From contig CAMCTV010000005.1 in NCBI GenBank assembly GCA_945878635.1, forward strand, positions 1-43,296: a DNA stretch of 43,296 bases, written 5' to 3'. Shown one piece after another: positions 36,403 to 43,296 of the stretch. The position numbers were made by a program, and so were the translations under genes. The stretch is from Chryseobacterium gleum (GTDB taxonomy: Bacteria > Bacteroidota > Bacteroidia > Flavobacteriales_D > Sanyastnellaceae). Every line of letters begins with the position of its first letter. The stretch's first letter is position 1. The notes under the pieces were generated by a model. The model worked only from the letters and a program-made list of their open reading frames with translations, ran no database searches and was not told where the DNA came from.

Positions 36403-38502
36403 TCAGTTCTTTCCTTTAACTTTTGCAATCACTGCCTCTGCAACGTTGTTGGGTGCTGGGGCGAAGTTGCTGAACTCCATGGTTGAGGATGCACGACCTG
36501 AAGTAATGGTGCGCAAGTCAGTAACGTAACCAAACATTTCACTCAAAGGAACTTTGGCATTGATTACTGTTGCTCCGTTACGCTCATTGGTACCTTCAAT
36601 CAAACCACGACGCTTATTCAAATCACCAATTACATCACCCATATTCTCAGCTGGGGTAACCACTTCATGCTTCATGATAGGCTCCATGATGATTGGACGA
36701 CATTTTGGTGCTGCTTCACGGAAGGCCATCTTCGCACACAACTCAAAAGACAATGCATCAGAGTCAACTGCGTGGAAAGATCCATCGTTCAATTCAACTT
36801 TCAATGTGTCGATTGGAAATCCAGCCAAGATACCGTTGTTCATGGCTTCTTTGAAACCCTTCTCGATGGATGGGATAAATTCACGAGGAATGTTACCACC
36901 TTTGATGTTGTTTACAAAAACCAATCCTGTCTTCTCGGGATCATCGTTTGGTCCCAAAGTGAATACGATATCAGCGAATTTACCGCGACCACCGGTTTGT
37001 TTCTTGTAAATCTCACGGTGATCTGTAGAAGTGGTCAATGCCTCTTTGTAAGATACTTGAGGAGCACCTTGGTTACACTCAACTTTGAACTCACGCTTCA
37101 AACGGTCAACGATAATTTCCAAGTGCAACTCACCCATTCCGGAAATGATAGTTTGTCCTGAATCTTCGTCTGTTTTAACACGGAAGGTTGGATCTTCTTC
37201 AGCCAATTTTGACAAGGCCATACCCAATTTATCGCTATCCGCTTGTGTCTTAGGCTCAACCGCCAATCCAATAACTGGATCAGGGAAAACCATTGACTCA
37301 AGGATGATTGGATTCTTTTCATCGCACAAAGTATCTCCTGTTTTGATATCTTTAAAACCAACCACAGCGCCAATATCACCAGCTCCCAAGTATTCAATTG
37401 GATTCTGTTTGTTGGCGTGCATTTGGAAGATACGAGAGATACGCTCTTTGTTTCCACTGCGTGTGTTCAATACATATGAACCTGCATCCAATTTACCTGA
37501 ATAAGCACGTGTGAAAGCCAAACGACCTACGAATGGATCTGTAGCAATCTTAAATGCCAAACCTGCAAATGGCTCACTGAAACTAGGCTTACGAGAGATC
37601 TCTTCGCCAGTATCAGGATGTGTTCCTTTGATGCTTTCTTTATCCATTGGTGATGGCATCAATTCCATTACCAAATCCAACATGGTTTGAACTCCTTTGT
37701 TTTTGAAAGAAGAACCGCAAACCATTGGAACAATCGTCTGATTTAAACAAGCTTGACGCAATGCATCCAAAATCTCACGTTCCGTGATTGAATTGGGATC
37801 ATCAAAAAACTTCATCATCAAGTTGTCATCGAACTCAGAAACTGCTTCTAACAACTTCTCACGATACATCATGGCTTCATCCATCATATCTGCTGGAATA
37901 TCCACGACTTCATAAGTCATACCTTTATCATGCTCATTCCATATCATTCCACGGAAGTTGATCAAATCAACAACGCCTGTGAAATCATCTTCTGCACCAA
38001 TGGGCAATTGCAATGGCACAGCATTGCTACCCAACATATCTTTAACTTGCTTAACAACCTTCAAGAAATCAGCGCCTTGGCGGTCCATTTTGTTCACAAA
38101 ACCAATACGTGCAACATTATAGTTGTTGGCCAAACGCCAGTTGGTTTCTGATTGTGGCTCAACACCATCAACAGCAGAAAACAAGAAAACCAAACCATCC
38201 AATACACGCAATGAACGGTTTACCTCAACGGTAAAGTCAACGTGACCTGGAGTATCAATGATGTTGATGTGGTATTTTTCTCCACGGTAGTTCCAGAAAA
38301 CAGTCGTAGCAGCAGAGGTAATTGTGATTCCTCTTTCTTGCTCCTGAACCATCCAGTCCATTGTGGCAGCACCATCATGTACCTCACCAATCTTGTGGTT
38401 AACCCCTGAGTAGTAAAGAATACGCTCTGTGGTTGTGGTTTTTCCCGCATCGATGTGAGCGGCAATACCAATATTTCTTGTGAATTTAAGGTCGCGTGAC
38501 AT
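36403..38502 (-). CDS. fusA: Elongation factor G
   Basis: A 699-residue translocation GTPase. The G motifs are [20 protein letters not shown] (P-loop), [19 protein letters not shown] and [10 protein letters not shown]. Domains II-V follow, with [18 protein letters not shown] and the C-terminal [22 protein letters not shown]. The full length and all motifs indicate the housekeeping enzyme. It lies between rpsG and rpsJ, typical of the str operon. Confidence 0.98.
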   Translation of the reverse strand: MSRDLKFTRNIGIAAHIDAGKTTTTERILYYSGVNHKIGEVHDGAATMDWMVQEQERGITITSAATTVFWNYRGEKYHINIIDTPGHVDFTVEVNRSLRVLDGLVFLFSAVDGVEPQSETNWRLANNYNVARIGFVNKMDRQGADFLKVVKQVKDMLGSNAVPLQLPIGAEDDFTGVVDLINFRGMIWNEHDKGMTYEVVDIPADMMDEAMMYREKLLEAVSEFDDNLMMKFFDDPNSITEREILDALRQACLNQTIVPMVCGSSFKNKGVQTMLDLVMELMPSPMDKESIKGTHPDTGEEISRKPSFSEPFAGLAFKIATDPFVGRLAFTRAYSGKLDAGSYVLNTRSGNKERISRIFQMHANKQNPIEYLGAGDIGAVVGFKDIKTGDTLCDEKNPIILESMVFPDPVIGLAVEPKTQADSDKLGMALSKLAEEDPTFRVKTDEDSGQTIISGMGELHLEIIVDRLKREFKVECNQGAPQVSYKEALTTSTDHREIYKKQTGGRGKFADIVFTLGPNDDPEKTGLVFVNNIKGGNIPREFIPSIEKGFKEAMNNGILAGFPIDTLKVELNDGSFHAVDSDALSFELCAKMAFREAAPKCRPIIMEPIMKHEVVTPAENMGDVIGDLNKRRGLIEGTNERNGATVINAKVPLSEMFGYVTDLRTITSGRASSTMEFSNFAPAPNNVAEAVIAKVKGKN

Positions 38503-38520
38503 TTTCTTTATCTCTAAATA

Positions 38521-38988
38521 TTAAAAACGGAAATGTGAGAATGCCTTGTTGGCTTCTGCCATACGGTGGACATCTTCTCTCTTTTTGTAAGCAGCACCTT
38601 CATTTTTGGCAGCAGCGATAATTTCACCCGCCAACTTTTCAGACATGCTCTTTTCATTGCGCTTACGAGCGTAACCAATCAACCATTTCATGGCCATTGA
38701 ACTTTTACGCTCTTCACGAATGGGAGATGGAATTTGGAAAGTGGCTCCACCAACACGACGGCTACGAACCTCCACAGCGGGAGTTACGTTTTCCAAGGCG
38801 CGACGCCATACTTCCAATCCTTCTTCTTGCGTCTTTGCAGCCACCTTCTCGATTGCATCGTAGAAAATGGTGAAAGCAACGCTTTTCTTACCTTGCAACA
38901 TAATGTTGTTTACGAACTTGGTTACAACGGTATCGTTAAACCTTGGATCGGGTAATACTACAATTTTTTTCGCTTTTCTTCTTCTCAT
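38521..38988 (-). CDS. rpsG: 30S ribosomal protein S7
   Basis: A 155-residue 16S rRNA-binding protein of the head: [63 protein letters not shown] and [19 protein letters not shown], ending AFSHFRF. It lies between rpsL (9 bases) and fusA. Confidence 0.98.
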   Translation of the reverse strand: MRRRKAKKIVVLPDPRFNDTVVTKFVNNIMLQGKKSVAFTIFYDAIEKVAAKTQEEGLEVWRRALENVTPAVEVRSRRVGGATFQIPSPIREERKSSMAMKWLIGYARKRNEKSMSEKLAGEIIAAAKNEGAAYKKREDVHRMAEANKAFSHFRF

Positions 38989-38997
38989 GACTTAAGC

Positions 38998-39405
38998 TTA
39001 TTTCTTTTTACCTGCGGCAGCTGGTGCTTGACCTGGCTTGGGGCGTTTTGTACCATATTTTGAACGACGCTGACCACGACCGTTCACGCCGGCTGTATCC
39101 AACGCACCGCGAACGATGTGATAACGTACACCTGGAAGATCCTTCACACGACCTCCACGAACCAACACGATGCTGTGTTCCTGCAAGTTGTGCCCTTCTC
39201 CTCCGATGTAGGCGATAATTTCAAATCCATTGGTCAAACGCACCTTAGCCACCTTTCTCAAAGCTGAGTTCGGCTTCTTAGGAGTTGTTGTATAAACCTT
39301 GGTGCATACTCCACGACGCTGTGGGCATGACGTTAACGCAGCACTCTTGCTGCGATACGTTTTGGGCTCTCGGCCCTTTCTAATCAATTGTTGAACTGTT
39401 GGCAT
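38998..39405 (-). CDS. rpsL: 30S ribosomal protein S12
   Basis: A 135-residue decoding-centre protein. The open frame extends 15 codons upstream, but [14 protein letters not shown] is the universal start, so the ATG at 39405 is used. [17 protein letters not shown] carries the wild-type Lys at the streptomycin-resistance site. The [19 protein letters not shown] loop is intact. It is the first gene of the ribosomal cluster, about 60 bases after the predicted transcription start. Confidence 0.97.
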   Translation of the reverse strand: MPTVQQLIRKGREPKTYRSKSAALTSCPQRRGVCTKVYTTTPKKPNSALRKVAKVRLTNGFEIIAYIGGEGHNLQEHSIVLVRGGRVKDLPGVRYHIVRGALDTAGVNGRGQRRSKYGTKRPKPGQAPAAAGKKK

Positions 39406-39732
39406 GTTCGTTCTAAGTTCCTTTGTTTCACTGATTTCTGTCGTAGTCACTCTACGCGAAATTCGGGTTGCAAATGTACATCTTTATTTCATTCTCGCAA
39501 GACCTGTTGTTGATTATTTTTTGAAAATAGCGAAATTACTTTGTAAGTAACTGGTTTTGAGCCGAATAAAAACGAGTCAAAATTCCACTTTTTTCAACAT
39601 TTTGACCTTTTTTTGGTGTTGATTGATTTTTAATTCTGAAAATTATTCACCATCGTTTTTTGAAAACACCGCTTCCCTTTTTTTTGTGGCTATGTGCTTT
39701 TTGCTTTCACATTTTGTTCATTTTTGCATAAG
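39406..39732. other. Divergent intergenic region between rpsL and gldG
   Basis: An A+T-rich region of 327 bases with long T and A runs. It contains the ribosomal promoter (39471-39500). No clean plus-strand promoter for gldG was found; the nearest candidate, CATTTTTG at 39719-39726, is too close to the ATG and its upstream TTG is at the wrong distance. Confidence 0.6.
39471..39500 (-). promoter_or_regulatory. Bacteroidota promoter of the rpsL-rplQ ribosomal cluster
   Basis: On the minus strand, TTG (39500-39498) is followed by 19 bases and then TACATTTG (39478-39471), a perfect TTG-N19-TAnnTTTG match. The transcription start would be near 39464, leaving a leader of about 60 bases before rpsL. 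No other promoter this good was seen in the cluster. Confidence 0.8.
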
Positions 39733-41466
39733 ATGAATGCAAGAAGAACGGATATAACCCAATTTCTCATTGGGACATTAATCATATTGGTGACTGGTTA
39801 CATTTTACAATTCTCTTTTTTCAAATGGGATCTGACAGAGGAAAAGCGCCATACGTTAACACCAGCAACCAAGGACATGCTCTCCAATTTAGAAGACAAG
39901 GTCTTTGTTCGTTGCTATTTACATGGTGAGTTTCCAGCTAACTTCAAACGCTTAGAGAACAGCATACGCGAGAAACTGGAAGAGTTTAAGGATTACAGCG
40001 ACGGAAAGGTGCAATTTGAATTTATTGATCCTTATGCAAATCCTGATAAAAAGCGTATTGCCGATCAAGAGAAAGCACTTGACGAAAAAGGAATCAAATT
40101 CACCCGTCTATCCTTGAAACAAGGGGGTGCGCAGCAGTTTAAGTTGATTTGGCCTGGCTGCATCATTGAATACCGCGGTAAGGAAACCCCTGTGCAATTG
40201 TTTAAGAGTGAATCGCCCACGTTTACAGATGAAATGATCAATGCCTCTGTCAACAATTTGGAGTATGAATTGGCCAGTCGTTTGCGCATGGCCATTCGCA
40301 CAGAGAAACCTGCCGTTGCCATCCTAGAAGGGCATCGGGAATTGGCCCCTATACAGATGGCTGATTTTCTTACTGCCGTTGAAGAAAATTACAACTTGGC
40401 ATTTGTGAAAATTGATGAAAAAATCAACGCTTTCTCGGATAAAATTGAAGGATTTGATGGGCGAAAAAATCGATTTCAAACTTTGGTCATTGCCAAACCC
40501 GACAGTGTTATTAGTGAGAAAGACCGTGTGATTATTGATCAATTTATCATGAATGGTGGCAAGGTGCTTTGGCTGGTAGATCCTGTAAAAACAGACTTGG
40601 ACAGTTTGCGTGTTAGACAAGAAACCATGGCCATATCCAATGAGAATGGTGTGTACGAGCAGCTTTTTGAATACGGCGTTCGCTTGAACCGGAACATTGT
40701 CATTGATTATCAATGTGCGCCCATTGCCTTTGATGCGGGCCCTAATGGCAATCAACGCGATATCCAAATGTTCAATTGGTATTATGCGCCATTGATGTTT
40801 ACGCAAGGACAAACGCATCCCATCGTTTCACATTTGGACCCAATCAAATTGGAATTTGCTTCGAGCGTGGACTCCGTGAATGCTGGCAAGGGAATCAAGA
40901 AAACAGTGCTGCTCAAGAGTTCTCCATTGAGCAAGGCATGGAACACTCCTGTTCGCATCAACACATCCATAGTGAGCTTGGAACAAAATTACTTTGAGGC
41001 CAACAAAAACAATGGAATGCCCATGGCCATGCTGTTAGAAGGAAGTTTTCATTCCGCCTATTACGATCAGCTCCCCAATAACATTAGACAAGACAAAAGC
41101 ATTGGTTTTAAAGACAACAGTACAAAAACAGCCATCATTGTTGTGGGAGATGGAGATATTATAAGAAACGGTTTAATGCCTGCCCAGAGTGGATATACAC
41201 CGCTACCCTTGGGTTATGACCGCTACGCAAAGGCTGTATTATATGACAACAAGGAATTCCTGCTTAATTGCGTCAATTACTTGATGGACGATCAAGCATT
41301 AATCAGTGTCAGATCTAGAACTATAAAGCTGCGCAAGTTGGACTCTAAGAAAATTGCACACCAAAAAACGAGCATCCAAATGGCCAATACTGCCATTCCC
41401 TTATTGCTAGCAATGGTGATGGGAATAGGTCAATATCTATGGAGAAAAAGAAAGTGGGGAAAATGA
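39733..41466 (+). CDS. gldG: Gliding-motility-associated ABC transporter component GldG
   Basis: A 577-residue membrane-anchored protein. The ATG at 39733 (MNARRTDITQFL) is chosen over a GTG at 39694. One membrane segment lies at residues 9-28 and another near the C-terminus (IPLLLAMVMGIGQYLW), with a large extracytoplasmic body between. WDLTEEKRHTLTPATKDML, VRCYLHGEFPANFKRL, FEFIDPYANPD and GGKVLWLVDPV are hallmarks of GldG and its Gldg_ABC relatives. GldG is thought to work with the permease GldF and ATPase GldA and is needed for gliding in flavobacteria. gldF, normally next door, is not in the window. The stop overlaps the next start as ATGA. Confidence 0.9.
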   Translation: MNARRTDITQFLIGTLIILVTGYILQFSFFKWDLTEEKRHTLTPATKDMLSNLEDKVFVRCYLHGEFPANFKRLENSIREKLEEFKDYSDGKVQFEFIDPYANPDKKRIADQEKALDEKGIKFTRLSLKQGGAQQFKLIWPGCIIEYRGKETPVQLFKSESPTFTDEMINASVNNLEYELASRLRMAIRTEKPAVAILEGHRELAPIQMADFLTAVEENYNLAFVKIDEKINAFSDKIEGFDGRKNRFQTLVIAKPDSVISEKDRVIIDQFIMNGGKVLWLVDPVKTDLDSLRVRQETMAISNENGVYEQLFEYGVRLNRNIVIDYQCAPIAFDAGPNGNQRDIQMFNWYYAPLMFTQGQTHPIVSHLDPIKLEFASSVDSVNAGKGIKKTVLLKSSPLSKAWNTPVRINTSIVSLEQNYFEANKNNGMPMAMLLEGSFHSAYYDQLPNNIRQDKSIGFKDNSTKTAIIVVGDGDIIRNGLMPAQSGYTPLPLGYDRYAKAVLYDNKEFLLNCVNYLMDDQALISVRSRTIKLRKLDSKKIAHQKTSIQMANTAIPLLLAMVMGIGQYLWRKRKWGK

Positions 41467-42491
41467 AAAACAAAAAAAACATTGTATCCGTCATCATTTT
41501 GATTGGACTAATCGGCATTGCTATTTATTACTACAATAAAAATCAGCACAGTAGCATTGCGGAAAATCCTTTCACGCAATTTGCCATTACCGACACCAGT
41601 TCTGTAACCAAAATCTTCATTGCTGACAACCAAGGCAACACTGCCCTATTGGAGCGTCCACTACAAGGACGTTTGTGGATGTTAAACAAACAATACAAAG
41701 CCCGTGAGGATGCCGTTAAAAACCTTTTACAGGTAGTGAACAGAATCAAAGTAAGGGGAAATGTATCTTCTAAGTCCAGAGACAACATGATGAAGGTACT
41801 GGCTTCATCAGCCAAAAAAGTTGAACTATATGTCAACGGTGAAACTGAGCCATCCAAGATTTACTACATTGGTCCCAACACTCAAGATCACACGGGGACA
41901 ATCATGCTATTGGAAATACCGGGGGAAGGAAAATCTCCGGAGCCTTACATATGCCACATGGAGGGTTTCACCGGGTTTTTAAATCCTCGCTTTTTTGCTG
42001 AAGAGATGGAATGGCGTTATACTGGGATATTTGACCATCCCAAATTGGATATCTCCAGAATTGAGGTGCAGCATAGCATTCCAGATTACTCCTTTGAGGT
42101 CTCCTACAATGGTGGGAATCAAATTGCATTGTTGCACAACAAAAAGAACATTGAAAAATTTGACTCTATCAAAGTGAAAGATTTTTTAATGAGTTTTAGA
42201 AAAGTTCATTTGGAATCCTACAGAACATTCTTGAAGCCCTCCGTAGAAGACTCTATCCGAAAAATGGCTCCAGTGGTTCGTTTGAATGTGGTGAGTACTT
42301 CAGGTAAAAAAGAAACAGTATCTCTGTATTTAAAAAGAGGAAAAGAAGGCGGCGTAGATGCCAATGGGAATCCTTCACATTGGGACGCGGAATATTTTTG
42401 GGCCATGAATGAAAGAGGTGAAATTGGTCTCGCGCAACGTTACGTTTTTGACCCCATCACCATCCCTTTTCAATCATTTCTCAAGTATTGA
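41463..42491 (+). CDS. DUF4340-like membrane-anchored protein, partner of GldG
   Basis: A 342-residue protein with an N-terminal membrane segment (residues 5-24, IVSVIILIGLIGIAIYYY) and a long extracytoplasmic domain. That domain has SVTKIFIADNQGNTALLER, LWMLNKQYKAREDAVKNLL and YYIGPNTQDHTGTIMLLE, resembling DUF4340 proteins encoded after Gldg-type ABC components in many phyla. The start at 41463 overlaps the gldG stop by four bases (ATGA), which argues for a stoichiometric partner. An in-frame ATG at 41439 would lie inside gldG. The exact role is unknown. Confidence 0.75.
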   Translation: MKNKKNIVSVIILIGLIGIAIYYYNKNQHSSIAENPFTQFAITDTSSVTKIFIADNQGNTALLERPLQGRLWMLNKQYKAREDAVKNLLQVVNRIKVRGNVSSKSRDNMMKVLASSAKKVELYVNGETEPSKIYYIGPNTQDHTGTIMLLEIPGEGKSPEPYICHMEGFTGFLNPRFFAEEMEWRYTGIFDHPKLDISRIEVQHSIPDYSFEVSYNGGNQIALLHNKKNIEKFDSIKVKDFLMSFRKVHLESYRTFLKPSVEDSIRKMAPVVRLNVVSTSGKKETVSLYLKRGKEGGVDANGNPSHWDAEYFWAMNERGEIGLAQRYVFDPITIPFQSFLKY

Positions 42492-42497
42492 AAATCA

Positions 42498-43220
42498 TTA
42501 GCGACTCCAATGGTGCATCAGAATGGCACCAGCGATGGCTGCATTGAGTGACTCGGCACTGCCTGCTTGCTCAATGACAACGCAATGAGAAAGAAGAGCT
42601 CTGGCTGAATCATTGATACCATGTGACTCACTGCCGATAACCAAAATCGCATTGGGACTGGGTTTGGGCATATCCATTAATTTCTCACCCCTAAGATCTG
42701 CGCCGATAATTGGCCTGCCTGCAGCTTTTGCATCTTGAAGGAAAACACCTTCCACATCCGTATATACATTGACATGGAAAATACTTCCCATGGTGGCCTG
42801 AACAACTTTGGGATTATACAATTCAACGCATTGTGGCGCTAAAACAATTTGCGACCAACCAAATGCATCTGCGCTTCTTATCAAGGTGCCTAGGTTACCA
42901 GGATCCTTAATACCATCCAGAAACAAAACCTTGGATTCCTCTGACATTGGCTTAAAAGTCAACCGATGAATCACTGCTAAACAGGGAGACGGATTATTTA
43001 AGCATGAAATCTGCTGCATCTCATGCTCTTCAATACACGCAGCATTGAATTTGGAAGCAACTTCTTGATCGGTAGAATAAATAGCGTCAAAAATGGCACC
43101 GGCAGCTTTGGCTTCCTGGATCAATTTTTCCCCCTCAATAATAAACAATCCCTTTTCCTTGCGAAATTTGGATTGATGCAAGGAACGGATATTTTTTATT
43201 TGCGCTTTTGAAATTGACAT
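42498..43220 (-). CDS. TrmH/SpoU-family RNA 2'-O-methyltransferase
   Basis: A 240-residue SPOUT-class enzyme that methylates a ribose 2'-OH in rRNA or tRNA with S-adenosylmethionine. The N-terminal substrate-binding domain has KEKGLFIIEGEKLIQEA. The knotted catalytic domain carries motif 1 (DGIKDPGNLGTLIRSADAFG), motif 2 (LVIGSESHGI) and motif 3 (GSAESLNAAIAGAILM). The arrangement is that of RlmB/TrmH-like enzymes, but the target nucleotide cannot be assigned. The gene converges with the DUF4340 gene, with 6 bases between the stop codons. Confidence 0.93.
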   Translation of the reverse strand: MSISKAQIKNIRSLHQSKFRKEKGLFIIEGEKLIQEAKAAGAIFDAIYSTDQEVASKFNAACIEEHEMQQISCLNNPSPCLAVIHRLTFKPMSEESKVLFLDGIKDPGNLGTLIRSADAFGWSQIVLAPQCVELYNPKVVQATMGSIFHVNVYTDVEGVFLQDAKAAGRPIIGADLRGEKLMDMPKPSPNAILVIGSESHGINDSARALLSHCVVIEQAGSAESLNAAIAGAILMHHWSR

Positions 43221-43248
43221 GATGAAAGAAAAGACTTTGTACCTTCGG

Positions 43249-43256
43249 CAAAGGTA
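43249..43256 (-). promoter_or_regulatory. -7 promoter element of the RNA methyltransferase gene
   Basis: TACCTTTG on the minus strand, 28 bases before the ATG, matches the Bacteroidota -7 box. The nearest TTG upstream is 23 bases away rather than 19, so the -33 part is weak. A start near 43242 gives a leader of about 22 bases. Confidence 0.5.
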
Positions 43257-43296
43257 AATTTAGTGGTGTTGAATCTGCACAAAAAAAACATTTTTC

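Noticed and set aside
39406-39450. N-terminal extension of S12 (15 extra codons)
   Set aside because: All S12 proteins begin at [11 protein letters not shown]; the extra codons lie within the predicted leader and are not conserved in the family.
39694-39732. Upstream GTG start for gldG
   Set aside because: The extra residues are hydrophobic and Cys-rich without family support; GldG proteins start close to the DITQFL-type segment.

Overview
The window comes from a Bacteroidota genome, most likely from the gliding, type IX secretion (T9SS) bearing branch near the Flavobacteriia. The evidence is a GldG gene, two secreted proteins ending in T9SS type A sorting domains (YPNP motif), Bacteroidota-type promoters (TTG-N19-TAnnTTTG), few Shine-Dalgarno sites, and a str/S10/spc/alpha ribosomal cluster without tuf. 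Genus cannot be set from this sequence.

Layout. 1-3908 (+): the 3' part of a nucleotide-sugar 6-dehydrogenase, a TonB-dependent receptor and dTDP-glucose 4,6-dehydratase (rfbB), closely spaced. 4038-14173 (-): five tightly packed genes that look like one exopolysaccharide operon. In transcription order they encode a TolC-like channel fused to a glycosidase-like domain, an HlyD/Alg44-like adaptor, a cytoplasmic zinc-ribbon protein (TackOD1-like, with a REC-like N-terminus and a degenerate GGDEF-like C-terminus), a processive family 2 glycosyltransferase, and a very large T9SS-sorted polysaccharide deacetylase with MopE-type calcium repeats. 14174-14696: intergenic DNA with hairpins and a short tandem repeat. 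14697-16048 (-): a Kelch-like membrane sensor gene interrupted by a -1 frameshift at T_TTT_TTA. 16086-19025 (-): a T9SS-sorted M36-like metallopeptidase. 19065-21563 (-): etfB, etfA, a bifunctional nuclease (DUF151) gene and a small coiled-coil gene.

21652-39405 (-): one continuous ribosomal supercluster, rpsL-rpsG-fusA-rpsJ, then the S10, spc and alpha groups through rplQ, including secY, map, infA, rpmJ and rpoA. It starts at a strong promoter (39471-39500) and ends at a clear terminator (21604-21632). 39733-42491 (+): gldG and a DUF4340-like partner, translationally coupled. 42498-43220 (-): a TrmH/SpoU-family RNA methyltransferase.

The part most likely to be a poorly described system is the five-gene operon at 4038-14173. 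It has the parts of a synthase-dependent polysaccharide exporter (synthase, inner-membrane adaptor, outer-membrane channel, two polymer-modifying activities). No PilZ domain is visible on the synthase or adaptor; instead there is a separate zinc-ribbon/pseudo-GGDEF protein whose gene overlaps the synthase gene. The nearby nucleotide-sugar genes (1-3908) could supply its substrates, but they are on the opposite strand and converge on it.
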